DNA of 64,000 bases from PXAP01 sp964421595 (lineage in GTDB: Bacteria > Bacteroidota > Bacteroidia > Bacteroidales > PUMT01). This document shows, in pieces, positions 26,753 to 36,195 of this stretch; the stretch's first letter is position 1; every line of letters starts with the position of its first letter. Below the pieces are notes generated by a model. That model saw only the letters and a list, made by a program, of their open reading frames with translations, did not search any database and had not been told where the DNA came from. A program made the translations under genes and the position numbers. The DNA lies in the NCBI GenBank assembly GCA_964421595.1, contig CAYQXY010000005.1, positions 1 through 64,000 on the forward strand, in the 5' to 3' direction.

Positions 26753-27931
26753 ATGGATTCTCCTGTAAAAATAAACAGTACCGGACCGAAAGAGAAAAAA
26801 CTTCTTAAACGAGCTCTTTTCATTGACCGTGACGGAACCCTGATATTCGAGCCCCCCGACACATATCAGATCGATTCGCTTAAAAAACTGGAATTTTTGC
26901 CCGGCGTTTTCAGAACTCTCTATAATTTGCGCCTTCATATGGATTACGAGCTTGTTATAGTAACCAATCAGGACGGACTGGGAACAGCATCGTATCCGCA
27001 GGAGGATTATGACCTGGTACAGTCAAAAATGCTTAAATATTTTGAAAATGAAGGGGTGGTCTTTGATGATATTCTTGTGGACAGATCTTTTCCGGAAGAA
27101 AATCTTCCGACAAGAAAACCTGAAACAGGGCTTCTTGTCAGTAAGTACATGAACGGCGATTATGATCTGGCAAATTCATGGGTAATTGGCGACCGGCTAA
27201 CCGATATTAAACTGGCAGCCAATCTTGGTGCTCAGGGTATTTTGTTTGGGGAAACCTCAAGATGGAATGAGGTCAGGGAGGCAGCTATGGATGAAACATG
27301 CAGACTGGTAACGAGTGACTGGGATGAGATTTTCAGGTTTCTGCTTTTACCCGAAAGAACGGCCCGGGTCGAACGCGATACCTCGGAAACAAAAATCAGG
27401 GCATGGCTGTCACTGGATGGGACAGGTAAGGCTGAAATCAAGAGCGGCCTGGGTTTTTTTGACCATATGCTTGAGCAAATTGCGAGGCACTCGGGTTGTG
27501 ATATAAATCTGAATGTAGAGGGCGATCTTTACAGGGATGAGCATCATACAATTGAAGATACAGGCCTTGCACTTGGTCGGGCATTTCTGGATGCCCTGGG
27601 CAATAAAAGGGGAATTGAAAGGTATGGTTTTTTTCTCCCCATGGATGATGCAGCAGTGCTGGTTGGGATTGATTTTGGGGGGAGACCGTGGCTTAACTGG
27701 GAGGTTGATTTCAAAAGAGAAATGATTGGAGATGTACCAACCGAAATGTTCTCTCATTTCTTTCATTCATTTTGTGATCAGGCACGATGCAATCTTTATA
27801 TAAGGGCGATTGGTGAAAATGAACACCACAAAATTGAGGCGGTTTTCAAGGCCTTTGCCAGGGCAGTAAGGATGGCTGTAAAACGGGAGGCACTGAACCA
27901 TGAATTGCCAACTACCAAAGGGCTTTTATAG
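26753..27931 (+). CDS. hisB: Bifunctional histidinol-phosphatase / imidazoleglycerol-phosphate dehydratase
   Basis: A 392-residue fusion. The N-terminal HAD-type phosphatase (about 20-185) has FIDRDGTL with catalytic D25 and D27. The C-terminal dehydratase (about 202-392) has GLGFFDHMLEQIARHSG, DEHHTIEDTG and the FFHSF and ENEHHKIEAVFKA segments, whose histidines bind two metal ions. It thus covers two non-adjacent steps of the pathway. The fused form is known from enterobacteria and Bacteroidota. A 202-base gap separates it from hisH. Confidence 0.96.
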   Translation: MDSPVKINSTGPKEKKLLKRALFIDRDGTLIFEPPDTYQIDSLKKLEFLPGVFRTLYNLRLHMDYELVIVTNQDGLGTASYPQEDYDLVQSKMLKYFENEGVVFDDILVDRSFPEENLPTRKPETGLLVSKYMNGDYDLANSWVIGDRLTDIKLAANLGAQGILFGETSRWNEVREAAMDETCRLVTSDWDEIFRFLLLPERTARVERDTSETKIRAWLSLDGTGKAEIKSGLGFFDHMLEQIARHSGCDINLNVEGDLYRDEHHTIEDTGLALGRAFLDALGNKRGIERYGFFLPMDDAAVLVGIDFGGRPWLNWEVDFKREMIGDVPTEMFSHFFHSFCDQARCNLYIRAIGENEHHKIEAVFKAFARAVRMAVKREALNHELPTTKGLL

Positions 27932-28133
27932 TATATACTGTTAATATATATGAAAATTTGCGGGCAGGCAATTTCGGGGTTAAAACAAACATTGACATTT
28001 TTTCGAATAAATCCCCATGTAATGCGTCACACAAAAAACAACAAATAATTTATCGTTGAGCCGGGACATGCCTCCCATTTGACTTAAAAACTTATACCAC
28101 TGATGAATAAATTAATAACTTTAAATTATCTGA

Positions 28134-28718
28134 ATGTCTGATAAAGTTGTGATTATTAAATATAATGCAGGAAATATCCGGTCAGTAGATTTTGCCTTGC
28201 AAAGAATGGGAATCTCTGCGGTAATTACAGATGACCCTGATATAATAAGAGCCTCCTCCCGGGTTATATTCCCCGGTGTTGGTGAAGCTTCAGGTACGAT
28301 GGAGTATTTGAGGCAGCGTGGCCTGGATGAGGTAATCCTTCAACTAACCCAACCTGTTCTTGGTATATGCCTTGGTATGCAGTTGATGTGCAAATACTCG
28401 GAAGAAGGTACTACCGATTGTCTTAACATATTTGATGCTGAGGTGATTAAATTCCGCTCCGGCAAAGTTCCGCATATGGGATGGAATTCACTGGAACAAT
28501 TCAGGGGACCTCTCTTCAGTGGACTGTCTGAAGCTTCATATGTCTATTTTGTTCACAGCTATTACGTGCCAATGAACAGTCATACTACCGCATCAAGTTT
28601 TTACGGGGAAAGGTTTTCTGCATCAATGCAAAAAGATAATTATTTTGCAACCCAGTTTCACCCTGAAAAATCAGGTAGCATTGGGGAAGTAATTCTTAAA
28701 AATTTTTTTAAAATATGA
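28134..28718 (+). CDS. hisH: Imidazole glycerol phosphate synthase, glutaminase subunit
   Basis: A 194-residue class I glutamine amidotransferase that supplies ammonia to HisF. The nucleophilic cysteine is in VLGICLGMQLM (C79), and the His-Glu of the triad is in QFHPEKSG near the C-terminus. IFPGVGEASGTM forms the oxyanion region. Its stop overlaps the hisA start by 4 bases (ATGA), although its partner hisF lies one gene further on. Confidence 0.96.
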   Translation: MSDKVVIIKYNAGNIRSVDFALQRMGISAVITDDPDIIRASSRVIFPGVGEASGTMEYLRQRGLDEVILQLTQPVLGICLGMQLMCKYSEEGTTDCLNIFDAEVIKFRSGKVPHMGWNSLEQFRGPLFSGLSEASYVYFVHSYYVPMNSHTTASSFYGERFSASMQKDNYFATQFHPEKSGSIGEVILKNFFKI

Positions 28719-29434
28719 TAGATATTATAACTGCCATCGACCTGATGGACGGAAAATGTGTGCGACTTAGCAAAGGTGATTTCAACACTAAGAAGATTTA
28801 CGGGAGTGAGCCTGTTGACATGGCAATGTTGTTTGAAGATTCAGGCTTTACCCGGCTTCACCTTGTCGATCTCGATGGTGCTGAAGGAGGCAGGCTGAAA
28901 CATCTGAGAATTCTTGAACAGATCTCGGTGAAAACCGGTTTGAAAATCGATTTCGGTGGAGGCATAAAGTCCCTGGCTGATGTCCGCTCAGTTATGGAAT
29001 CTGGTGCCTGTATGGTTTGCCTGGGAAGCATGGCTGTAAAAAATGAAAATGAGTTTGACCTCGCCTTAAGTACTTACGGCCCTGAAAAAATATTGCTGGC
29101 TGCAGATGCCGCTGACGAACAACTTGTTATTTCGGGTTGGAAAGAGGCAGGCAATATTTCTCTTTTTGATTTTCTGGAAAAGATGATTGCCAGGGGCATT
29201 ACACAGGTTCTTTGTACTGATGTTAACAAGGATGGAATGCTTGGGGGGACTTCAGTAAAGTTGTATGAAAAGATTATGGAAAGGTTTCCTGCGCTTTATC
29301 TGATTGCGAGTGGAGGGGTAAGCGGCATTGGCGATATCGAAGCACTTGAGGCATCATCAATACCTGCTGTGGTTTTCGGCAAGGCATTTTATGAAGGAAG
29401 ACTTTCCCTGAAGGAACTTAAGTCATTCTTGTGA
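28715..29434 (+). CDS. hisA: ProFAR isomerase (phosphoribosyl-formimino-AICAR-P isomerase)
   Basis: A 239-residue (beta/alpha)8 barrel performing the Amadori rearrangement of ProFAR to PRFAR. The catalytic base Asp8 is in ITAIDLMDGKCVRL. FGGGIKS and IASGGVSGIGD are the two phosphate-binding loops of the half-barrels, and the second acid is in the CTDVNKDGM region. It is homologous to HisF further downstream. It overlaps hisH by 4 bases and is followed by a 189-base gap. Confidence 0.96.
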   Translation: MIDIITAIDLMDGKCVRLSKGDFNTKKIYGSEPVDMAMLFEDSGFTRLHLVDLDGAEGGRLKHLRILEQISVKTGLKIDFGGGIKSLADVRSVMESGACMVCLGSMAVKNENEFDLALSTYGPEKILLAADAADEQLVISGWKEAGNISLFDFLEKMIARGITQVLCTDVNKDGMLGGTSVKLYEKIMERFPALYLIASGGVSGIGDIEALEASSIPAVVFGKAFYEGRLSLKELKSFL

Positions 29435-29623
29435 AAAATATTTGCAGTTTAAATTTAAAATATGGCTGCTTAAAGGCCATGCGAACAAAACACAGATAAT
29501 GTAATACACAGTATAGTTTGATAATTATGAATCAGTAAGATTTACCTTAAAAGAATAATATCCGGTTACAAAAACAGATGATTTTAAATCACCGGTTATC
29601 TGAATAAAATTAAAAATTATTAT
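29435..29623. other. 189-base spacer between hisA and hisF
   Basis: No gene. It contains two direct copies of CCGGTTA (29562-29568 and 29592-29598) flanking an inverted repeat GATTT-T-AAATC, and the pair CAGAT/ATCTG. These could fold into a hairpin, but it has no terminal T-run. No promoter consensus was recognised. Purpose unclear. Confidence 0.4.
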
Positions 29624-30379
29624 ATGCTTGCCAAAAGAATAATACCATGCCTTGATGTTTTAAACGGAAGGGTAGTGAAGGGGATTAATTTCATAAACCT
29701 CAAAGATGTTGGCGATCCTGTCGAACAGGGAACATGGTATTCGCTCCAGGGCGCAGATGAACTTGTGTACCTTGATATAACAGCCACACATGAAAAGAGG
29801 AAATTGCTTGAAGACCTGGTAAAAAAGATAGCAGCCAACATTAATATTCCTTTCACGGTTGGGGGTGGAGTAACCCAGCTTGCCGATGCAGATATCCTTT
29901 TAAGTGCAGGAGCTGATAAGATAACCGTGAATTCTGCAGCACTCTTAAATCCTTCGCTGATCAACCAGATAGCAGGTGCTTTTGGAAGTCAGTTTCTTGT
30001 TATCGCCATTGATGCAAAGAATGTTGATGGGAGATGGGTTGTTTATCGAAGCGGGGGCAGGATAGCAACTGACCGGGAATTGTTCGAATGGTCCAGTGAA
30101 GCCTGGTTGAGGGGAGCGGGTGAAATACTATTTACTTCGATGGATCATGACGGGGTAAAAACCGGTTATGCATGTCACGAACTCGCCCTGTTATCAGAAT
30201 CTCTGCCAATCCCTGTAATAGCTTCAGGAGGAGCAGGTTTGCCCGAGCACTTTCTCGAAGCATTCACGGAAGGCAAGGCAGATGCCGCGCTGGCTGCCAG
30301 TGTCTTTCACTATGATGAAATCGGTCTGCCGACATTAAAAAGATATTTAAGGGATCACAATGTGCCCATCAGATTATAA
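29624..30379 (+). CDS. hisF: Imidazole glycerol phosphate synthase, cyclase subunit
   Basis: A 251-residue barrel that uses ammonia from HisH to turn PRFAR into imidazole glycerol phosphate and AICAR. Catalytic Asp11 is in KRIIPCLDVLNGRVVKG and the second Asp in VIAIDAKNVDG. The phosphate loops GGGVTQLADA and IASGGAGLPEH are present. Conserved length and start leave no doubt. It sits between two unusually long gaps for this operon (189 and 152 bases). Confidence 0.97.
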   Translation: MLAKRIIPCLDVLNGRVVKGINFINLKDVGDPVEQGTWYSLQGADELVYLDITATHEKRKLLEDLVKKIAANINIPFTVGGGVTQLADADILLSAGADKITVNSAALLNPSLINQIAGAFGSQFLVIAIDAKNVDGRWVVYRSGGRIATDRELFEWSSEAWLRGAGEILFTSMDHDGVKTGYACHELALLSESLPIPVIASGGAGLPEHFLEAFTEGKADAALAASVFHYDEIGLPTLKRYLRDHNVPIRL

Positions 30380-30531
30380 TTGACTGACCAGACTGTATCC
30401 GGATTTGATACTGCCGAAAATTTTCAGAAATTTCTCCAGATCAAAGAAATGGTTTCAGGAAGTGACAATTATACTGTTAAAAACAAAAATCCCAATTGTA
30501 CATTTATACAATAATATATTAAATAAACAGT

Positions 30532-31125
30532 ATGCAAATAGATTTTGAAAAGAGCGGGGGACTGGTTCCTGTTATTATACAGGATGCCAGTACACTCAAG
30601 GTGTTGATGCTGGCCTACATGAACGAGGAATCATATAACAGAACAAGGAATACCGGTAAAGCTACATTTTTCAGCCGTTCAAGAGATCAATTATGGGAAA
30701 AGGGGGAGACCAGCGGGAATTGGCTGGAGGTGATTGATATATCTGTCGATTGTGACGGCGACACTCTCCTGCTTATGGCCGAACCCAGAGGACCGGTGTG
30801 CCATACAGGCCAGGATACATGCTTTGGTGAAATAAATTCCAGGGATACAGCATTCCTGGGAAAGCTTGATGATATAATTAAAGGCAGAAAAAGGGATATG
30901 CCCGAAAAATCCTATACAACTGCATTGTTCAGGGCCGGTATCAACAAGGTTGCCCAGAAAGTGGGAGAGGAAGCGGTCGAACTTATTATAGAAGCAAAGG
31001 ACGAAAATGATGAGCTTTTTCTTAATGAGGCAGCAGATTTGCTCTATCATATGATCGTCCTGCTCAGACATAAGGATTATTCGTTAAGCGATGTAGTATC
31101 CGTTCTTGAAAAAAGGCATTCATAA
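30532..31125 (+). CDS. hisIE: Bifunctional phosphoribosyl-AMP cyclohydrolase / phosphoribosyl-ATP pyrophosphatase
   Basis: A 197-residue fusion handling steps 2 and 3. The HisI part (about 1-110) has KATFFSRSRDQLWEKGETSGN and the metal-binding DCDGDTLL and CHTGQDTCF cysteines. The HisE part (about 115-197) has LFRAGINKVAQKVGEEAVEL, an all-helical MazG-like fold with acidic metal ligands. Last gene of the his operon. Confidence 0.96.
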   Translation: MQIDFEKSGGLVPVIIQDASTLKVLMLAYMNEESYNRTRNTGKATFFSRSRDQLWEKGETSGNWLEVIDISVDCDGDTLLLMAEPRGPVCHTGQDTCFGEINSRDTAFLGKLDDIIKGRKRDMPEKSYTTALFRAGINKVAQKVGEEAVELIIEAKDENDELFLNEAADLLYHMIVLLRHKDYSLSDVVSVLEKRHS

Positions 31126-31130
31126 AGGCT

Positions 31131-31152
31131 ATTTTCCCTTCGAAAATTTTTT
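31131..31152 (+). terminator. Possible weak terminator of the his operon
   Basis: ATTTTC (31131-31136) pairs with GAAAAT (31142-31147) over a 5-base loop and is followed by a T-run to 31152. The stem is AT-rich and short, so this is tentative. It starts 6 bases after the hisIE stop. Confidence 0.35.
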
Positions 31153-31626
31153 CCTCGGGTATTTACCGGCACCACACCGGGAACTTACTATTTTCAAAAG
31201 ATGATTGAATAGGATTGTAAGGTTGATCTCCCGTGTGCCGGGGCTTGCAAAACGGGAAAAATAAATCAATTGTTGGCTATACGGAATTACTGGTGATGCG
31301 TTAATTTCTTAAAAAATGACTTAAAGTATTGATTTTATTGACTTTCAAGGCTTTTTGTTTTTTTATGATTTAAATTAAAATATTGCTTTATGACTAATTG
31401 ATTTAATATTAATATCTGTTTTAGAGCAACTTAATAAATCTTAAATCGACCTCTTTAATGAATTTAATTTTAAGGCATCAGTAGTAATACGGAATAATTA
31501 CTAAATGTTAATTGTATTTTGATAAAAGTAATAATGAGTATGAGTTTTGAAAATACTATTCGCAAGACCGAATTGGATTGAAAAACAGCCATTGTTTTCT
31601 TATATTGCATTTATAAAATTTTTGAT
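31153..31626. other. Gene-free spacer after the his operon
   Basis: About 470 AT-rich bases with no frame showing protein features. A GC-richer patch (31160-31260) has CCGGCACCACACCGG- and CCGTGTGCCGGGG-like segments that could pair with each other. There is no clear promoter for the downstream peroxidase gene. Nothing else recognised. Confidence 0.45.
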
Positions 31627-32712
31627 ATGAGATCAGGATCGCCATTAAAAGCTTCAATAACAATCATTTTACCGTTAGCAGCCTCTTTGTTTTTTCTTTT
31701 GAATAATTGCCGGCAGACAGGAAACGGGCAAGAAAGCTACGAAGCAAGTCTGCTTGATCAGGCAAAAGTGTTTTTCAGGCCAATGCCTGAAAATGCATTT
31801 AAAGAAGGCCAGGAGGCTTCAGACGAACTAATTGAACTTGGTAAAATGTTGTATTTTGAGCCCCGGTTATCTAAAAGCGGACTGATAAGTTGTCATACTT
31901 GTCATAATCTGTCACTTTCAGGGGTAGATAACCTTCCTCTGTCAATCGGGCACCTCTGGCAGAATGGAAGGCGTAATGCCCCTACTGTATTGAATGCAGC
32001 GCTTCACAGCACACAATTCCATGACGGAAGAGAGCCTGATGTCGAATCTCAGGCCTTGATGCCCATAATTGATCCTGTTGAAATGGCGGCATCAGAAGAG
32101 CATGTGCTGGCGGTGCTCTTATCCATTCCCGAATACAGGGAATTTTTCAGGCGTGCATTTCCTGATTCTGATGAGCCAATTTCTTTTTCAAATGTAGGAG
32201 TTGCTATCGGGGCCTTTGAAAGAATATTGCTTACTCATTCACGCTTTGACCAGTTTATCAGGGGAGATTTAAAGGCGTTGAATCCTGATGAACTTGCCGG
32301 ACTTGAAACATTTATGGTTAAAGGTTGTATTGCCTGCCATATCAGGGAAACTTTCGGGGGACAAACGTTTTCAAGATTTCTGACTCCTGAGGAGAAAACC
32401 GGAAAAGGTGATCCGGATTTTGGCAGATTTGATGCCACAGGAAGAGAAGAAGATAAGCATCTTTTCAAAGTTCCATCATTACTTAATGTAACAACAACTT
32501 ACCCGTATTTTCATGACGGAAGTGAATGGGATCTATCCACTGCCATCATAGAAGTGGCCAGATCACAACTTGGTATTGAGCTTACCTCAAATGAGACGCA
32601 AAACCTTGTCAGTTTTATGCATGCTCTTTCAGGAGAAGTTCCCGGGTATGCTCTTGAACTTCCTTTGCTTCCGCCGTCAACGAAAACAACACCACTTCCG
32701 TCAATGGAGTAG
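31627..32712 (+). CDS. Di-haem cytochrome c peroxidase-family lipoprotein
   Basis: A 361-residue exported protein. The signal ends in a lipobox-like LFFLLNNC (C28), predicting a lipoprotein. Two c-type haem sites are visible: CHTCH in the first third and CIACH in the second half, the layout of bacterial di-haem peroxidases (CcpA/MauG superfamily), with LGKMLYFEPRLSKSGLISC and PYFHDGSEWDL also typical. It probably reduces hydrogen peroxide in the periplasm, or oxidises a partner as MauG does. It stands alone; OsmC follows 132 bases later, giving a small peroxide-defence pair. Confidence 0.9.
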   Translation: MRSGSPLKASITIILPLAASLFFLLNNCRQTGNGQESYEASLLDQAKVFFRPMPENAFKEGQEASDELIELGKMLYFEPRLSKSGLISCHTCHNLSLSGVDNLPLSIGHLWQNGRRNAPTVLNAALHSTQFHDGREPDVESQALMPIIDPVEMAASEEHVLAVLLSIPEYREFFRRAFPDSDEPISFSNVGVAIGAFERILLTHSRFDQFIRGDLKALNPDELAGLETFMVKGCIACHIRETFGGQTFSRFLTPEEKTGKGDPDFGRFDATGREEDKHLFKVPSLLNVTTTYPYFHDGSEWDLSTAIIEVARSQLGIELTSNETQNLVSFMHALSGEVPGYALELPLLPPSTKTTPLPSME

Positions 32713-32844
32713 GTAAATGAAAAAAATACAGAAGAAAGCGGTTCACTATGTGCACTATTGATATGCTTTGTATTGAACAATGTTAATGTATAGATGTTTT
32801 ATAATTGAGAAAATTATAATTAAACATTTAAAAACAAAAACATT

Positions 32845-33273
32845 ATGAGTAAGCATTTTGCAAAAGCACGTTGGGAAGGGAACCTGACCAAAGGAAACGG
32901 GAAATACACCCTTAAAACAAGTGGCCATGAAGGTTCGTATAATTTTTCCACACGATTTGAGGATGACAAAAATTCGTCCAGCCCTGAAGAGCTTATTGGG
33001 GCTGCTCATGCCAGCTGCTTCTCCATGGCATTTGCCCATGACCTGGATCAGGCCGGATTCAAGCCGGTAAGCATTCAGACAGAAGCAGAAGTCAGCCTTG
33101 CAAAAACTTCCGGAGGATTTTCCATTACAGAGATTCTGTTAAAAACCAAAGGCAAAGTAGACGGAATTGAAAAAGAAAAGTTTCTGGAGATAGCAAACAA
33201 ATCGAAGGAGAATTGTCCTGTTTCCAAGGCCCTCAAAGCCGTATCAATAAAACTTGAAGCAGAACTGGCTTAA
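32845..33273 (+). CDS. osmC: OsmC-family peroxiredoxin
   Basis: A 142-residue thiol peroxidase that reduces organic hydroperoxides. The two redox cysteines are in SPEELIGAAHASCFSMA (C58) and ENCPVSKAL (C124). The N-terminal ARWEGNLTKGNGKYTLKTSG is typical of the OsmC subgroup rather than Ohr. It is a cytoplasmic dimer with the active sites at the interface. Its position after the di-haem peroxidase fits oxidative-stress defence. The next gene is an unrelated lipoprotein. Confidence 0.92.
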   Translation: MSKHFAKARWEGNLTKGNGKYTLKTSGHEGSYNFSTRFEDDKNSSSPEELIGAAHASCFSMAFAHDLDQAGFKPVSIQTEAEVSLAKTSGGFSITEILLKTKGKVDGIEKEKFLEIANKSKENCPVSKALKAVSIKLEAELA

Positions 33274-33486
33274 CTTCTTCATTTCAGGAAATCAATGCTT
33301 GTTGTGGTTTAATCACTTTTCGGGTTTCCCGTAATTTTCTGATTCATTCAGAATATCAATAATTCACTTTTTTCCCTCATCAGAGAAAATTGCCGTATTC
33401 AGCATAGCGGGAATCAGCTAACCTTTAATAAGCCCTCCTTCCCACAACGGCAGAAATAAAAATTGTAATAAAAAAATTAAAGAGTT

Positions 33487-36084
33487 ATGAGAAAATTATC
33501 GGGTATTTTATTTCTGGGTTTATTACTAATTTTATCAGCATGCGACGATGAAGAAACAATTCCGGATTATAATGTATTAGCAAATGCAGGTCCTGATCAG
33601 AATGTTGAAGTGGGAGAAGAAGTCATCCTTGACGGTACTTCTTCAATTGATGAATCAGGAGAAGGATTGCAAATCGAGTGGTCGTTTGAATCAAGGCCTG
33701 ACGGAAGCACTGCTTCCATACAGAATTCAGGATCGCTGGTAGCCGGATTTACTCCGGATGTTGCAGGGAATTATATTGTACAATTATCTGTTGCAAACAA
33801 TTACGGAAACAGCTTTGATAATGTAACCATTGTGGCCGATGATCCTGTGGTGCAGACGGTTGAATTAGGTGGAAATATAACGGAGAACACCGTTCTTGAA
33901 AAACTGAATGCCAGTGGACTGGTTGATTACATCGTAACAGCAGATATAAATGTCAGTGCAGATCTAGTGATTGAGCCCGGTGTAATCGTTGAGTTTCAAT
34001 CAGGAAGAAGTATGTGGATAACTCAGGACGGCAGCATAAAAGCAATTGGTACTGCGCAGGATTCAATTGTCTTCCGGGGCACGATCCAACAGTCCGGCCA
34101 TTGGAAGGGACTCAGGGTTGATTCCAATAATCCGGAAAATGAACTCGCCTTTATGGAAATCAAACATGGAGGATCTGAAGGAATAGGGAATACAACTGCC
34201 GAACGTACACGCAAAGGTAATCTGATACTGATGACAGATGCCGTGAGGCTGACAGCACGTAATATGTTGTTTTCTGAAGGCAGCGGGCATGGTATATATA
34301 TCCATTCAGTCAATAATGCCAATATACAGTTGTCAGAAAACATTTATACTGCAAATGCCAAACCAGCATATGCTGATGTGACTTTGTTCCATGTATTTGA
34401 CAATGAAAGTGATTACACTGGGAATGACGATGATTACATTGCCTCAACAGATGACAGGACTATTTCGTCAGCCGCTGCCTGGGCAAGATTAAATGTACCG
34501 TTCCAGTTGCCGGGAGTCAACGTTGAGGGAAATCTCACTATTGAGGCAGGGGCAGAGTTTGTTATGACCCATTCCAGGGGAATTTATGTAAGAGCTGAAG
34601 GTTCGATGAATGCGATTGGTGACCAGGCAAATCCCATAGTCTTCAGAGGTATTATTGACTCCAGGGGTCACTGGAACGGAATCAAGATAGTAAGCAACAA
34701 TCCCCTGAATCAACTTACATATGTTGAAATTCATAATGGAGGTTATGAAGGCATTGGAGCTACAACTGCACAGAAAAACCGTAAAACCAGCCTGATGCTT
34801 GATGAAAACGCAAGAGCAGAAATCAGAAATGTTACCATCTCTAATAGTCAGAATTATCCATTCTGGGTCAGGGGAGGTGGTAATTTGAATATTGAGTTTG
34901 AGTCCAATACTATAACAGATAATGAACATGCTGGATGGGTAGATGCAAGATATTTCCATATACTTGACGGGAGTAGTTCTTTCACGGGCAACGACACAGA
35001 CAGAATATCTTCTGATACAGATGTTTCCATAACCCAGAGCAGAACATGGAAAAAGGTTAATGTTCCCTACGCGCTTCCCCAGGTGACAATTAATGATAAC
35101 GCAGTCCTTACCATTGAAGCAGGTGCACAGTTTGAAGCAAACAGCGATGCCTTTCTTTATGTAAATGGTAATTCTGCAATCAAAGTACTGGGTGAAGAAA
35201 ATGATGTCGTGACATTCAGCGGACAGATAAAAGTTCCCGGAGCATGGCGTGGTATGAGAATCCGGACCGGCAATCCGGAAAACCAGTTGTCGTATATGGA
35301 GTTGAGACACGGAGGCCAGAATGGAATTGGTGCAACTTCTGCGGAGAGAAACCGGATAACCTCACTTATGCTTGATGAGAATGCGAGAATAGCAATTAGT
35401 AATATTGGTATTTATGAAAGTCTTGGATATGCATTTTGGATCAGGCATGTAAATGATCTCAATATCACCTTTGAAAACAGCACTTTTTCAGATAATGAAA
35501 AGCTGGCGATGGTCGATGCAAGATATTTTCATGTGCTTGATGGTGAAAGCTCCTATACCGGAAATAATGATGACATAATAAGTTCCGGCTCCAATATTAC
35601 TGCTGTTGGTAATATCACATGGAACAAACTGGATGTACCTTATGAACTGCCTGATATAGTTACCGTGGCAGGAAACCTTGTGATAGAGGCAGGGACAAGA
35701 TTTGAATCTTCCCAGCATGGAGGTATTGATATCCTTGAAACAGGTTCAATTGTTGCGCTGGGAACGGCACAGGAGAAGATAGAATTCACCGGGGGTATTA
35801 ACACGCCCGGTCACTGGAGAGGAATTAATGTCAGGTCTTCGAATGCCAGTAATGAGCTTTCGCACTTCATTCTGCGGCACACCGGAAGCAACGGCTTTGG
35901 AGCTACTTCAGGTGACAGAAGCAGGAAACAGGCAATACAGGTGTGGGGAGGCTATTTGAAGATCAGTAACGGAGAGATAACCGATGGTACCGGCGATGGC
36001 ATCAGGTCACATGCAGGAGGTGTTGCAGACCGTACGGATATTACATACAGCGCTATAGCCGGAGAAAACGAGGTTGGTTTTTAA
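33487..36084 (+). CDS. Large surface lipoprotein with PKD domain and four ~191-aa repeats
   Basis: An 865-residue lipoprotein. The signal ends in LILSAC (C19), followed by DDEE, the acidic start known as a surface-export signal in Bacteroidota. Residues about 31-118 form a PKD/Ig-like domain (AGPDQNVEVGEEVILDGTSS). Four repeats follow, each with an L-x-IE-x-G anchor at about residues 159, 349, 541 and 731 (spacing 190-192), then GHWxG, NELxxMEIxHGGxxGIG and an ARYFHVLDGESSYTGN-type end. This suggests a right-handed beta-helix-like stack exposed outside the cell. Carbohydrate binding or adhesion is possible but unproven. No SusD-type gene adjoins. Confidence 0.85.
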   Translation: MRKLSGILFLGLLLILSACDDEETIPDYNVLANAGPDQNVEVGEEVILDGTSSIDESGEGLQIEWSFESRPDGSTASIQNSGSLVAGFTPDVAGNYIVQLSVANNYGNSFDNVTIVADDPVVQTVELGGNITENTVLEKLNASGLVDYIVTADINVSADLVIEPGVIVEFQSGRSMWITQDGSIKAIGTAQDSIVFRGTIQQSGHWKGLRVDSNNPENELAFMEIKHGGSEGIGNTTAERTRKGNLILMTDAVRLTARNMLFSEGSGHGIYIHSVNNANIQLSENIYTANAKPAYADVTLFHVFDNESDYTGNDDDYIASTDDRTISSAAAWARLNVPFQLPGVNVEGNLTIEAGAEFVMTHSRGIYVRAEGSMNAIGDQANPIVFRGIIDSRGHWNGIKIVSNNPLNQLTYVEIHNGGYEGIGATTAQKNRKTSLMLDENARAEIRNVTISNSQNYPFWVRGGGNLNIEFESNTITDNEHAGWVDARYFHILDGSSSFTGNDTDRISSDTDVSITQSRTWKKVNVPYALPQVTINDNAVLTIEAGAQFEANSDAFLYVNGNSAIKVLGEENDVVTFSGQIKVPGAWRGMRIRTGNPENQLSYMELRHGGQNGIGATSAERNRITSLMLDENARIAISNIGIYESLGYAFWIRHVNDLNITFENSTFSDNEKLAMVDARYFHVLDGESSYTGNNDDIISSGSNITAVGNITWNKLDVPYELPDIVTVAGNLVIEAGTRFESSQHGGIDILETGSIVALGTAQEKIEFTGGINTPGHWRGINVRSSNASNELSHFILRHTGSNGFGATSGDRSRKQAIQVWGGYLKISNGEITDGTGDGIRSHAGGVADRTDITYSAIAGENEVGF

Positions 36085-36131
36085 TTTTTGTAGTTTAGGT
36101 TAAGTTCTGAAGGATACCTGAGTGTTTATTA

Positions 36132-36163
36132 AACCGGGGAGCCAGATCGCCGGTTCCCCGGTT
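36132..36163 (+). terminator. Strong hairpin after the repeat lipoprotein
   Basis: AACCGGGGA (36132-36140) pairs with TCCCCGGTT (36155-36163) over a 14-base loop. The T-run that should follow is missing (AATAGTT), so it may be a weak terminator or an mRNA-end stabiliser. Confidence 0.45.
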
Positions 36164-36195
36164 AATAGTTAAAATTCAATTAACAAATCAAGAAT

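Noticed and set aside
28022..28048. Short frame before hisH with one His codon as a second his leader
   Set aside because: A single His codon and no terminator after it; no sign of attenuation.
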